Shown: positions 16,754 to 25,917 of the stretch, piece after piece
Numbering within the stretch: position 1 is the stretch's first letter
Layout of the letters: every line of letters begins with the position of its first letter
Assembly (NCBI GenBank): GCA_963725065.1
Contig: CAVRXD010000037.1
Coordinates: forward strand, 9,075-73,074
Origin: VAZQ01 sp963725065
GTDB lineage: Bacteria > Pseudomonadota > Alphaproteobacteria > Rhizobiales > Xanthobacteraceae
Direction of reading: 5' to 3'
DNA: 64,000 nucleotides
The notes under the pieces: model-generated
The model's input: only the letters and a program-made list of their open reading frames with translations
Told to the model about the DNA's origin: nothing
The model's database searches: none
Translations under genes and position numbers: made by a program

Positions 16754-17554
16754 ATGAATGCTCCCTCCAGCCCGACGCCCCTGCTGCAGGTGCAAGGGGT
16801 GACGTTGCAATACCGGACCGAACAGCATCTCGTCACCGCCACCTATCGCGTCAGCTTCGACGTTCACGATGCCGACCGGTTTGTCCTGCTCGGGCCCTCA
16901 GGGTGCGGGAAGTCGACGCTGCTCAAGGCCGTCGGCGGCTACATGGCGCCGACCGAAGGCGGCATGAAATTGAAGGGACTGCCGATCCGGGCGCCGGGCG
17001 CCGACCGCGTGTTCGTGTTCCAGGAGTTCGATCAGCTGCTGCCCTGGAAGACGGTCAAGCAGAACGTGGTCTTCGCGCTGGAAGCCTCGGGCAAGATGCG
17101 CGGGAAGGCCGCGGAGGCGCAGACGATGCGCTACATCGAAAAGGTCAACCTGACCAAGTTCGCGGACTCCTATCCCCATACACTGTCGGGCGGCATGAAG
17201 CAGCGCGTCGCGATCGCGCGGGCGCTGGCGATGGAGCCGGACGTGTTGCTGATGGACGAACCGTTCGCGGCGCTCGACGCATTGACCCGGCGCCGGATGC
17301 AGGGGGAGCTGCTGCAATTGTGGGCCGATACACGCTTCACGATGCTGTTCGTGACGCATTCCATTCCGGAGGCCGTGCTGATCGGCAACCGCATCCTGCT
17401 GCTTTCGCCGCATCCGGGGCAGGTCAAGGGCGAGCTCAACAGTGACGGCAGCGACCCGGCCGACCCGGCGAGCGGGCGCAAGCTGTCCGACCGCATTCAC
17501 GAGATGCTGTTCGCGGACCGCATCGAGGAACAGGAGGTAGGCCGCCGTGGCTGA
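16754..17554 (+). CDS. ABC transporter ATP-binding protein (taurine/nitrate/sulfonate type)
   Basis: The 266-residue ATPase has Walker A GPSGCGKST (about residue 51), the Q loop in VFQEFDQLLPW, signature LSGGMKQR, Walker B LLMDEPFAALD and the switch His in FVTHSI. It belongs to the TauB/SsuB/NrtD class. The ATG at 16754 gives the usual N-terminus; longer in-frame starts run into the previous gene. It ends by overlapping the permease start by 8 nt, so translation is coupled. Confidence 0.92.
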   Translation: MNAPSSPTPLLQVQGVTLQYRTEQHLVTATYRVSFDVHDADRFVLLGPSGCGKSTLLKAVGGYMAPTEGGMKLKGLPIRAPGADRVFVFQEFDQLLPWKTVKQNVVFALEASGKMRGKAAEAQTMRYIEKVNLTKFADSYPHTLSGGMKQRVAIARALAMEPDVLLMDEPFAALDALTRRRMQGELLQLWADTRFTMLFVTHSIPEAVLIGNRILLLSPHPGQVKGELNSDGSDPADPASGRKLSDRIHEMLFADRIEEQEVGRRG

Positions 17555-18446
17555 CATCCAAACGACTGTGGCGCGCCCGCTCAAGGTTCCGCCAACGCGG
17601 CCGGAATATCTGTGCGACGTCGTCGCCAGCGGCGACATCGGCGTGGTGCAGAAGCCGCTCACGCTTTGGGAGCGACTGGTGAATCAGGCATGGCTGCGCA
17701 AGCTGTTCATTCTCGTGGTCATCGCCGCCGGCTGGCAGCTCTACGCGCTCCAGCTCAACAACCCGCTGCTGGTGCCGACATTCACGGCCACGATCGAAGC
17801 GTTCTGGACCGCCATGATGAACGGCGACCTCCCGCAGAAGGTGGCGAATTCGGTGTTGCTGCTGCTGAAGGGCTACGCCATCGGGTTGGCCCTGGCCATG
17901 CTGTTCACCGCACTCGCCATGATGTCGAAGATCGGCAACGATCTCCTCGAGACGTTGACGTCGGCGTTTAACCCGCTGCCGGCGATCGCGCTGCTGCCGC
18001 TCGCCCTCATCTGGTTCGGGCTCGGTGAAATCTCCATCATCTTCGTGCTGGTGCACTCGGTGCTGTGGGCGGTGGCGCTCAACACCCATTCGGGCTTCAG
18101 ATCGGTGTCAAATACGCTGCGGATGGTCGGTCGCAACTATGGCCTGCGCGGCCCGCGCTACATCGCGAAGATCCTGATCCCCGCCGCGTTCCCCTCGATC
18201 CTCACCGGGCTGAAGATCGGCTGGGCATTTGCCTGGCGCACCCTGATCGCGGCGGAGCTCGTGTTCGGAGTCTCGTCCGGCAAGGGCGGGCTCGGCTGGT
18301 ACATCTACGAGAACAAGAACATGCTCGACATTCCCGCCGTGTTCGCGGGCCTGCTGACGGTGATCCTGATCGGGCTGATCGTGGAAAACTTCATCTTCCG
18401 CAACATCGAAGCGGTGACCGTGCGCCGATGGGGCATGCAGTCCTAG
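17547..18446 (+). CDS. ABC transporter permease (taurine/nitrate/sulfonate type)
   Basis: The 299-residue inner-membrane permease starts at GTG 17547 behind GGAGG, overlapping the ATPase gene. It has about six membrane segments, a cytoplasmic N-terminal tail, and the EAA-type loop near LRMVGRNYGLRGPRYIAKILIPAAFPSI, which docks on the ATPase. It is the last gene of the importer operon. The next gene is convergent with only 13 bp between stops, and I see no strong terminator there. Confidence 0.92.
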   Translation: MADIQTTVARPLKVPPTRPEYLCDVVASGDIGVVQKPLTLWERLVNQAWLRKLFILVVIAAGWQLYALQLNNPLLVPTFTATIEAFWTAMMNGDLPQKVANSVLLLLKGYAIGLALAMLFTALAMMSKIGNDLLETLTSAFNPLPAIALLPLALIWFGLGEISIIFVLVHSVLWAVALNTHSGFRSVSNTLRMVGRNYGLRGPRYIAKILIPAAFPSILTGLKIGWAFAWRTLIAAELVFGVSSGKGGLGWYIYENKNMLDIPAVFAGLLTVILIGLIVENFIFRNIEAVTVRRWGMQS

Positions 18447-18459
18447 GACGCAACCGAGG

Positions 18460-19701
18460 CTACGAAATCACATTCGCATTCTTGAGGAAGCCCCACACGT
18501 CGACCACGGGCTTGCCGCTGAAATCGAGATCGCGGTAGGCCGCATGGGGCGCGCACAGAACGAGGAGATCGCTGCGCGCGATCACGTCGTCGAGCGGCTG
18601 CAGTTCGGGGTCGGTGGTCACGAACGGATCGGTGGTCAGCACCCCGCCGGCGAGGCTCGCGAGCGCCTTCTTGAACTTGTAGCTGAGCGACGCCCGGGTG
18701 TCGTCGATCTCGGCCTTGAATGCCATGCCGAGCAGCCCGACGGTCATGCGCGAGAGATCATAGCGCCGGCGTAGGTCGTCGCAGAGGTGGAGCACCAGGC
18801 CCTCGTTGACCAGCATGGCCGCATTGCCGAGGCTGAACTGGTTCTGCGCGAATGCAGCAAGCTGCGCCGTGTCCTTCATCAGGCACGGACCGGCCGCGAG
18901 GCCGGGCGAGGGAATGCCGCGGGCGCGCGGGTAGTTGCGTTTCATCGCGTCGGAGACCCGCCGATAGTCGACGCCGGCCGCCTTCGCGATCAGGTAGAAC
19001 TGGTTCGCAGTCGCGAACTCGATGTAGCGATAGGCGTTGTTGAACAGCTTGGCCAATTCGGCTTCGCGCGGCGTCACCACGACAAGCTCGGGGGCGATGG
19101 CGGAGAACAGCTTTGCGGCTTCTTCCTCGGCCGCGGGCGTGGTGGCGCTGATGATCTGCGGTGTTTCCTTGAGCTCCTTGATGCCGTGCCCCTGCACCAT
19201 CCGCTCCGGGCAGAAGGCGAGCTTGAGCTCCCGGTTGTTGCGCTTGAGGTGGCCGTCGAGCCAATCGGTCGTGCCGGGAAACACCGTCGATCGAAGCACC
19301 AGGAGCTGTCCGTCGGCGAGATGCGGCAGCAGAGCGTCGATGCAGTCCTGGACCACCTTGCGAACGGGGTTGAGAAACTCGTCGATCGGCGTCCCGATGG
19401 TGATGATGACGGGTCCGCTGCGGGAAATATCCGCGGGCGCGGACGTGAACACCAGGCGGTCCCGCTCGAGCGCCTTGGCCAGCAGCGCCTCGCCGCCATA
19501 TTCGATGAACGGCAGGCGGCCGGCACGCAGCGTCTCGAGCACGTCACGATTGGTGTCATGGACATTGACGCGATAGCCCGCCTCGGCAAAGGCCAGGACC
19601 AGCGGAATGCCGACATGGCCGCCGCCACCGACAATGGTGAGGTCGGCAGTATCGAGCCGCGCGGGCTTCGTTGTCGTCGGTTTGGCACCGGCAAAGTTCA
19701 C
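18460..19701 (-). CDS. nucleotide-sugar dehydrogenase (UDP-ManNAc/UDP-glucose 6-dehydrogenase family)
   Basis: The 413-residue enzyme starts at a GTG behind GGAG. It has the NAD-binding start LTIVGGGGHVGIPLVLAFAEAG, the central-domain lysine/asparagine helix (AELAKLFNNAYRYIEFA) and the catalytic Cys in AAGPCLMKD. Such enzymes oxidise C6 of a UDP- or GDP-sugar twice to give a uronic acid. The spacing and motifs are nearer WecC-like than Ugd-like. It is the last gene of a four-gene minus-strand cassette for making a modified sugar. Confidence 0.88.
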   Translation of the reverse strand: MNFAGAKPTTTKPARLDTADLTIVGGGGHVGIPLVLAFAEAGYRVNVHDTNRDVLETLRAGRLPFIEYGGEALLAKALERDRLVFTSAPADISRSGPVIITIGTPIDEFLNPVRKVVQDCIDALLPHLADGQLLVLRSTVFPGTTDWLDGHLKRNNRELKLAFCPERMVQGHGIKELKETPQIISATTPAAEEEAAKLFSAIAPELVVVTPREAELAKLFNNAYRYIEFATANQFYLIAKAAGVDYRRVSDAMKRNYPRARGIPSPGLAAGPCLMKDTAQLAAFAQNQFSLGNAAMLVNEGLVLHLCDDLRRRYDLSRMTVGLLGMAFKAEIDDTRASLSYKFKKALASLAGGVLTTDPFVTTDPELQPLDDVIARSDLLVLCAPHAAYRDLDFSGKPVVDVWGFLKNANVIS

Positions 19702-19855
19702 GCACGCGCTCCAAAATTGCCGCTCGGAAATCCCCCTGCGGACATCCGTCGAGTGATAGCCCAGCCTGCCGGATGATTCAAAGGCCCAAGAGTCTGCAAG
19801 AATGTCTGCCAGGATGTCAGCCGGATTGTCAGCCCCACAGCGCCGGCCCCCGCCA

Positions 19856-21118
19856 TCACAGTTCGCGCGGTACCGGCAAGGGCGTTATCAGCTTCCCGCG
19901 GTAGCCCTTGGCGCGCAGCTTCGGCGCCAGCTCATCCGCGATGTGCCAGGAGAAGATGATGGCGGCGTCCGGCTGGTCGGTGAACAGGCGGCTCTCCTCG
20001 ACCACCGGGATCGACGTCCCGGGCATGCATTTGCCGATCTTGAGCGAGCCCGCGATCTCGCAGACATAGTCGATGATCCCCTCGTCGAGCCCGACATAGT
20101 TGACGAGGGTCGAGGCGCGCGAGGGCGCGCTGATCCCGCAGATGTGTGCACCCGCCTCCTTGAGGTCTCGGATCATGGCGAACAGCCGCAGCTTGGACAA
20201 CACCACCTCGTCCCTGAAGCTGTTGAGCCGCGCCACCATCGCCGCGCCGCGCGGTTCGCTCGCCAGCATCTTGGCGACGCTGTCGTTGACGGGCTGAACG
20301 CCCCGCCGCGCGGCATAGACCCGGATCGATCCGCCGTGGGTCGGGATCGGTCGCGCGTGAAAGACTTCGAGCCCATGCATCTGCAGCAGGTTGGCCAGGC
20401 TGTTGAGCGAATAATAACGCAGGTGCTCGTGATAGACGGTGTCGTACTGCAGCGTGTCGAGCAACCCGATGAGGTAGTGGGATTCGGAAATGAACACGCC
20501 GTCGGGGCCGAGCAGCTCGAGAATGCCCTCGACGATCGCGTGCACGTCCTCAATATGGGCGAAGCAGTTCGCCGCCGTCACCACGCGCGCGGGGCCGTGC
20601 TCGCGCCTGACCTCGGCCGCCGTCTCCGGGGTGAAATAGCGCTGCAGCGTCGGGATTCCGCGGCTGGCGGCGATCTTGCCGACCTCGGTCGGCTCGATGC
20701 CGAGAACGCGGTGGCTCTTGAAATTCGAAAGCAGCGTCCCGTCGTTCGAGCCGATATCGATGACGAGGTCTTGCGGCCCGAGCTTCAACATTGCCGACGC
20801 CTCCGCATGGAGTTCGGCAAAGTTGTCTCGCAACAGCTTGGTGGTGCCGCTGGTGTAGGGATATTCGGGGGGAAAGATGATGGTGGGATCGACCGCGAGG
20901 CCGAGTTGCACCAGGTCACACTTGCCGCAGTGCAGGAGGTTGGTTGGAAACCACGGCTGCTGCCGCGGGACTGCACCGATCGCTACCATCTGGTTCACCG
21001 GCGGCATGTAGCCGAGCGAGAGCACGTTGGTCAGCGGCGCATGTCCGCAGACCTGACAACACTCGACTGGAACGCTTGCTCCGCTGCCGGCGGCACGGGC
21101 GACTTTTGCTGGAAACAA
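19856..21118 (-). CDS. sugar C-methyltransferase-like SAM-dependent methyltransferase
   Basis: The 420 residues fall into three domains. An N-terminal zinc domain carries CQVCGH and a second CxxC in LHCGKCDLVQLG. The SAM-binding domain has VIDIGSNDGTLL (about residue 120) and the YHEHLRYYSL stretch typical of deoxysugar C-methyltransferases. A C-terminal Rossmann-like domain starts near GISAPSRASTLVNY. The start is a TTG with AAGGAG 6 nt upstream. It follows the epimerase gene by 24 nt. It probably adds a methyl branch to a keto-sugar nucleotide; the acceptor is inferred from context only. Confidence 0.85.
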   Translation of the reverse strand: MFPAKVARAAGSGASVPVECCQVCGHAPLTNVLSLGYMPPVNQMVAIGAVPRQQPWFPTNLLHCGKCDLVQLGLAVDPTIIFPPEYPYTSGTTKLLRDNFAELHAEASAMLKLGPQDLVIDIGSNDGTLLSNFKSHRVLGIEPTEVGKIAASRGIPTLQRYFTPETAAEVRREHGPARVVTAANCFAHIEDVHAIVEGILELLGPDGVFISESHYLIGLLDTLQYDTVYHEHLRYYSLNSLANLLQMHGLEVFHARPIPTHGGSIRVYAARRGVQPVNDSVAKMLASEPRGAAMVARLNSFRDEVVLSKLRLFAMIRDLKEAGAHICGISAPSRASTLVNYVGLDEGIIDYVCEIAGSLKIGKCMPGTSIPVVEESRLFTDQPDAAIIFSWHIADELAPKLRAKGYRGKLITPLPVPREL

Positions 21119-21142
21119 TGCCTTCTCCTTGCTACGGCCGGC

Positions 21143-22126
21143 CTACGCCGCCGGCGCCATGCTTTCGTGATCCCAGTACCATTTGAGCGTCGGCGGCAAT
21201 CCCTCGTCGAGCGGAACACGCGGGGCATAGCCGAGCGCGGCGAGCTTCGAAACGTCGGGGCACCGGCGCGGCGTGCTGCCGGCGAGCACCGCCGAGGGGC
21301 GCAGCGCGATCTCGCGGCCGGCAATCGCGGCCATGCGGCGCGCGAGATCGGCGATGCTCACCTCTTCGGTGGTGCCGATGTGGTAGATGTTGAGGTGCTC
21401 GCCCTTCTCCCGCATGACCATCACGCCCTGCACCAGATCGTCGACATGGCAGAAGCTGCGCGTCTCCTCGCCGCTGCCCTGGATGTCAAACGACAACGGA
21501 CCGCTGGCCTGGGCGTCGATCATGCGTTTCAGGCGCACCGCAAATTGCGGAATGACGTGATCGAAGCCCATGTCCGGACCATAGACGTTGTGCGGCCGAA
21601 AGATCAGCACGCGCTCGAAATGCCGGCGGCCGTAATTGATCGCCATCATCTCGCTGATGATCTTGCCCGCGCCGTAGGACAGGCGCGGATTGAGCGGGTC
21701 GGGAACCACCAGCGGAACGCTCTCGTCGGTCGGCACCTTCGGCGGGGACTGATAGACCTCCGAGCTCGAGGCGAGAACCAGGCGCCCAACGTTCCAGTGC
21801 CGGCAGGCGTCGATGACGTTGACCATGCCTTTGACGCCGACATCCAATACCAGCTCGGGGGCGCTGTAGAAAGTCGCCGTACCGTTGACGAAGGCAAGGT
21901 GATGGACCTCGTCGATGCCGCGCATGGCGGCGTCGACCGCAGCCGGGTCGCGGATGTCGCCGGCGACGAACTCGACGTCGGCGTCGACATCCCGCAGCCG
22001 GCGGAGCGCACCGCGGGAATTGTCGTCGAACACGCGCACCCGATCGCCGTGGCGCACCAGCGCCTTGACCAGGGCGGAGCCGATGAAGCCGCTGCCGCCG
22101 GTCACCAGGACACGCCGGGCGCTCAC
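21143..22126 (-). CDS. NAD-dependent sugar epimerase/dehydratase (extended SDR)
   Basis: The 327-residue protein begins at GTG 22126, which overlaps the upstream stop as GTGA and has GGGAGGG before it. The glycine motif TGGSGFIGS is at the N-terminus. Catalytic Tyr-x-x-x-Lys is seen as YGAGK, preceded by the Ser-rich ASSSEVYQS. RPHNVYGPDMG is typical of UDP-glucose 4-epimerase or dTDP-glucose 4,6-dehydratase relatives. It is part of the sugar cassette. Confidence 0.87.
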   Translation of the reverse strand: MSARRVLVTGGSGFIGSALVKALVRHGDRVRVFDDNSRGALRRLRDVDADVEFVAGDIRDPAAVDAAMRGIDEVHHLAFVNGTATFYSAPELVLDVGVKGMVNVIDACRHWNVGRLVLASSSEVYQSPPKVPTDESVPLVVPDPLNPRLSYGAGKIISEMMAINYGRRHFERVLIFRPHNVYGPDMGFDHVIPQFAVRLKRMIDAQASGPLSFDIQGSGEETRSFCHVDDLVQGVMVMREKGEHLNIYHIGTTEEVSIADLARRMAAIAGREIALRPSAVLAGSTPRRCPDVSKLAALGYAPRVPLDEGLPPTLKWYWDHESMAPAA

Positions 22127-23181
22127 GGACGTCCCTCCCCGGCCGACGGCGCGACGTCGATCCAGCGGCCGGATGCATGCGCATGACGCGCCGCATCGAT
22201 CAGGGCCTGCACGCGATAGCCTTCGGCGAAGCCGGGCGCAGGGGAACCGCCCCGCTCGCACGCGTCGACGAAGCGTTGCACCAGCCGCGCCACCGGTGCG
22301 ACGCGGGAATCGGCGAAGCGATCGGCGCTCACGTCCTCGGTCGCGACCGGCTGCAGGCTGCTGTCGGCGCGCCCCGCCTGCATCAGCTGGAAGCCGCGGA
22401 AATAGTCGGCGGTCGGGTTGGCCAGAACGAGGGTACCGTCCTCGCCGTAGAATTCGAGCCGATGGCCGGAGCCGAGGAACGACGCGCAGCTCATCTGCAG
22501 GCTGCCGCCGACGCCGGATGCGAAGGCGATCGCCAGCGCGATGCTGCTCTCGGCGTCACCGTCAGGCAGCGGGAACACGCGGCCGCCGAGTCCTGCGATC
22601 GGGCCGAGAAACCATTCGAGATAGTAAAAGCAATGACTGACGAAATTGCCCAGCAGACCACCGCCGCCTTCCCCCGCACGCGTCTTCCAGCTCTTGAGGC
22701 GCAGGCGCGTGGCCTGGTTCTCGACGTTCCAGGTCACGACCACATGACGCAAACGCCCGAGCGCGCCGCTGTCCAGGATCTCTTTGGCGCGGCGCCACGA
22801 CGGCAGCTCGGGAAAGTTGAAGTCGATGATGGTCGGCTGCCCGCTTCGGCGCGCTGCCTCGACCATGCCCCGTGCCGCAGTGAGATCGGCCGCCAGCGGC
22901 TTCTCGACGAAGACGGGCTTTCCGAGGTCGAGCGCATGGCGCGCCACCTCGGGCTGAAGATCGGGCGGCACCGCGACGGCAACGGCGGTGACGGCGCGAT
23001 CCTCGATCAGCGCTCGCCAATCGCCGAACCCACGCGCAACCTCCACCGCCCGGGCAAGCTCGGCCGTGCGCGCGCCATCGCTTCCCGCCAGCGCGACGAC
23101 CTCGCAGCGCGGATCGGTGCGGAATGCGGGCAGCAGTACGGTTCGCCCATAGTTGCAGCCGACGATGCCGACGCCGATCAC
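22123..23181 (-). CDS. Gfo/Idh/MocA-family sugar oxidoreductase
   Basis: The 352-residue NAD-dependent oxidoreductase has the N-terminal Rossmann motif IGVGIVGCNYGRTVL and the family signature Glu-Lys-Pro in VFVEKPLA. A C-terminal alpha/beta substrate domain follows. I place the start at GTG 23181 because GGAGG is 7 nt upstream; the upstream in-frame sequence is not protein-like. It is the first gene of the cassette. Relatives convert 3-keto or 3-amino sugar nucleotides, which fits the genes behind it. Confidence 0.87.
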   Translation of the reverse strand: MIGVGIVGCNYGRTVLLPAFRTDPRCEVVALAGSDGARTAELARAVEVARGFGDWRALIEDRAVTAVAVAVPPDLQPEVARHALDLGKPVFVEKPLAADLTAARGMVEAARRSGQPTIIDFNFPELPSWRRAKEILDSGALGRLRHVVVTWNVENQATRLRLKSWKTRAGEGGGGLLGNFVSHCFYYLEWFLGPIAGLGGRVFPLPDGDAESSIALAIAFASGVGGSLQMSCASFLGSGHRLEFYGEDGTLVLANPTADYFRGFQLMQAGRADSSLQPVATEDVSADRFADSRVAPVARLVQRFVDACERGGSPAPGFAEGYRVQALIDAARHAHASGRWIDVAPSAGEGRP

Positions 23182-23421
23182 CGCCGCGCCTCCGTGCCTG
23201 GCGGCGGAGCGGCCTCGGCGCGGGTTCCCGGGCTCGGCTGCATTCCTGTCCCTTTCATTCCCCCTCTCATCCCCGTTGGGCCGCTCGCAGATACCATACC
23301 GACAGCATGGACGGGAAACTCTGGCGAGGCCCCATACAAATCGCCCGAAATGAGCTAAGCTCGGCGCGCTGACCGCCACCCTGATGAGAGCGGTCTCGAT
23401 CACGAAGGGAGGATTTCCATC

Positions 23422-23913
23422 ATGTCTGTGGTGTTGTATCGCCTGGCCGGCGTCGGTCTCGCCTGCGTCCTGGTCGCGCCCGCGAGCGCGCAACTCCTCG
23501 CCCGCAAGGACCTGTCGGCCGCCACGGCCCTCGCCATCGCGGAAACGACCATCGCGACCTGCAAGACGAACGGTTATCAGGTGTCCGCCACCGTCGTCGG
23601 GCGCAACGGCGAGGTCATCGTGCAGATCCGCGGCGACGGGACCGGGCCGCACACCATGGAGAACAGCTTCAAGAAGGCCTTCACGGCGCGCACGTTCCGC
23701 ATTCCGTCCGGCGAGATGGAGGACCGGCTGAAGAAAAATCCCCAGATGGGCGCGCAGTATCTCACCGGCTTCACCACCGGGCGCGGCGCGCTACCGATCA
23801 TGGTCGGCGAAGACGTGATCGGTGCGGTCGGCGCCTCCGGCGCTCCCGGCGGCGAGAAGGACGAGGCCTGCGTCAAAGCCGGCATCGACAAGGTCGCCGA
23901 CCAGCTCAAATAA
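23422..23913 (+). CDS. secreted GlcG/HbpS (DUF336) family protein
   Basis: The 163 residues consist of a signal peptide ending ASAQ and one GlcG/HbpS domain with VVGRNGEVIVQIRGDG, MENSFKKAFTARTF and the final GASGAPGGEKDEACVKAGID. HbpS relatives bind haem; GlcG relatives sit in glycolate and diol catabolic loci and are of unclear role. It precedes an orphan Bug receptor by 45 nt and is probably cotranscribed with it. Confidence 0.88.
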   Translation: MSVVLYRLAGVGLACVLVAPASAQLLARKDLSAATALAIAETTIATCKTNGYQVSATVVGRNGEVIVQIRGDGTGPHTMENSFKKAFTARTFRIPSGEMEDRLKKNPQMGAQYLTGFTTGRGALPIMVGEDVIGAVGASGAPGGEKDEACVKAGIDKVADQLK

Positions 23914-23958
23914 CCAGCGCGCCCGCGGCGGACCGTGCCGGCACCACAAGGAAGCATC

Positions 23959-24981
23959 ATGACGAGACTTTCTCGCGGCTCGCTCGCGCGGGCGCGGCGT
24001 GGCTTTGCCGCGGCCGCGTCGATCGCGGCTCTGCTCATGGTCTGGGCGTTCCCCGGAAACGCCCAGACCTACCCCGACCGGCCGATCCGGGTGATCGTGC
24101 CGATCGCGGCCGGCAGCGTGACCGACGTCATCATGCGTGCCACGGCGAACGAGCTCGCGCCGCGGCTCGGCCAGTCGTTCGTGATCGAGAACAAGGGCGG
24201 GGCAAGCGGCATCCCGGCCGCCCAGGCCTGCGCCCAGGCCACGCCCGACGGCTACACGCTCTGCCTCGTCTACCACAACACACTCTCCATCAACCCGCTG
24301 ATGTTCAACAAGCTGCCCTATGACGCCGAGAAGGACTTCACGCTCATCACCAACCTCTACCTTCTGGTCGAGGCGCTGTTCGTGAACAGCGCGCTCAATG
24401 TCGGCACGGCCAACGAGCTCAAGGCCTATGCCCAGGCGCATCCGCGTGCGCTCAACTACGGCACGCTCGGTCCCGGCTCCAACCCGGAAATGTTCCTGAA
24501 GTGGATGAACCAGAAGTGGAACGTGGACATCGTCGGCATCCCCTATCGCGGCGGCGGGCCGATCGCGCAAGCGCTGGTCGCCGGCGAATTGCAGATCGCC
24601 AAGATGGGCCTCGGAAACTTTCTCGGCCTGTTGGGAACCGGCAAGATCAAGCCGTTGGCGGTCGCCGCCGTGCGGCGTTCGCCGCTCGCGCCCGACGTGC
24701 CGACCCTTGCCGAGGCCGGCATCGATTTCCCGCCGTTCGGCTGGTGGGGCCTGGCGGCCCCGAAGGGCGTGCCGCAGCCGATCGTGGACCGGCTCAACGC
24801 CGAGTTCGTGAAGCTCTATCGCGAGCCGAAATTCACCGACTATCTCGAGAAGCAGGCGGTGCTGCCGGCACCGGGGACGCCCGCGGAGTTCGCCGCCTTC
24901 CTGAAGAAGGACCGCCAGGACGCCGAGCTGCTCATCAACATCGCAAACCAGCCGCGCGAGGACTATAAGGCGGAGCAGTGA
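23959..24981 (+). CDS. Bug/TctC-family periplasmic solute receptor with Cys pair
   Basis: The 340-residue receptor starts at ATG 23959 behind AAGGAAG. It has an Arg-rich leader followed by a hydrophobic core and cleavage near GNAQTYP. The mature protein has the motif order of the family, YPDRPIRVIVPIAAGS and ACAQATPDGYTLCLVYHN. The two Cys around PDGYT are shared with the receptors at 53-62 kb and could form a disulfide. It has no membrane partner nearby. Confidence 0.88.
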   Translation: MTRLSRGSLARARRGFAAAASIAALLMVWAFPGNAQTYPDRPIRVIVPIAAGSVTDVIMRATANELAPRLGQSFVIENKGGASGIPAAQACAQATPDGYTLCLVYHNTLSINPLMFNKLPYDAEKDFTLITNLYLLVEALFVNSALNVGTANELKAYAQAHPRALNYGTLGPGSNPEMFLKWMNQKWNVDIVGIPYRGGGPIAQALVAGELQIAKMGLGNFLGLLGTGKIKPLAVAAVRRSPLAPDVPTLAEAGIDFPPFGWWGLAAPKGVPQPIVDRLNAEFVKLYREPKFTDYLEKQAVLPAPGTPAEFAAFLKKDRQDAELLINIANQPREDYKAEQ

Positions 24982-25029
24982 ACCTGGGACAAATCCGCGC
25001 CTCAGGTTCACGCCCGTCGGAGATTTTGC

Positions 25030-25908
25030 ATGCGTCGTTTCGTGATTGCTGCCCTCGCCGTTGCGGTCCTGGCCGCGGGCACGCTCGTGATCGCACGCAC
25101 CGCTCCGGTCAGTGACGAGCAGGCGGCAAAAGAAGCGCATCGTGCTTTCGTCGCAAATCTCGGCAAGCGCGACCAGAAGGCGATCGGCGCGGTTCTCGAT
25201 CGGCGCTTCACCTGGACCGATGCCGAGGGCAGAACGCTCACACGGCGGGAGACACTCAAGGAGCTGCCTGCGCTTGCAGCCGCCAATGCGGCCGATGGTG
25301 ACGTCCGGACGCACTTCTACGGGCGGATGTTCACCGTGCGGGGGAGCCACGACAACGCCCGTTTCCTGCGGGTATTCGTCAAGCGACGGCATGGCTGGAA
25401 AGCGTTCGCCCTGGTGGAGACGCCCACCGCCGGCAACGGAGCGCCGGCGTCGGTCGAGCAGGCTGCCGGCGACTGCGACAATCCCTGCCGCACCGTGCCC
25501 TACCTGCCGAAGACGCAGATGGAGCAGGACATCCTCACTGCGTGGCAGAAGACCAAGATGCTCGAATGGAAACCCGACGCGGCGCAATTGGCGAGCTTCA
25601 TCGCGGACGAATTTCAGATCATCAACAACACCACGGTCGGCAACAAGGAGGAGCGCGTCGCCATCGCCAAGCGCCATCAGGATGCCGGCACCGGCACCCC
25701 GGGCGATCCCGTCACCTCCATGCGGATTTACGGTTTTGGTCCCAATTCGGCGCTCATGACGTCGCAGCACGCGCCCTATCGCGGCGGCAAGCCCTACAGC
25801 AATATGCGCGTCTGGGTGCTTCGCGACGGGCGCTGGCAACTCGCCCTGAGCCAGCAGGTGACGATCCAGTCAGCGGGGTCGCTCTCCGCGGTCGCAAGCA
25901 CGCAATAG
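25030..25908 (+). CDS. exported protein with two NTF2-like (DUF4440/SnoaL) domains
   Basis: The 292-residue protein has an N-terminal signal or anchor (MRRFVIAALAVAVLAAGTLV). Two cone-shaped NTF2-like halves follow: about residues 30-130 (AHRAFVANLGKRDQKAIGAVLD, FVKRRHGWKAFALVE) and about 165-285 (ILTAWQKTKMLEWKPDAAQLASFI, WVLRDGRWQLALSQQ). A short Cys pair (CDNPC) links them. Such folds bind small hydrophobic ligands or act as isomerases; no catalytic residues can be assigned. It is convergent with the MFS gene, with 9 bp between stops. Confidence 0.78.
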   Translation: MRRFVIAALAVAVLAAGTLVIARTAPVSDEQAAKEAHRAFVANLGKRDQKAIGAVLDRRFTWTDAEGRTLTRRETLKELPALAAANAADGDVRTHFYGRMFTVRGSHDNARFLRVFVKRRHGWKAFALVETPTAGNGAPASVEQAAGDCDNPCRTVPYLPKTQMEQDILTAWQKTKMLEWKPDAAQLASFIADEFQIINNTTVGNKEERVAIAKRHQDAGTGTPGDPVTSMRIYGFGPNSALMTSQHAPYRGGKPYSNMRVWVLRDGRWQLALSQQVTIQSAGSLSAVASTQ

Positions 25909-25917
25909 CTCGCTCTC

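Noticed and set aside
19802..22186. A 794-codon open frame opposite the methyltransferase and epimerase genes
   Set aside because: It mirrors two recognisable enzymes with catalytic motifs; the long opening reflects third-position GC bias.
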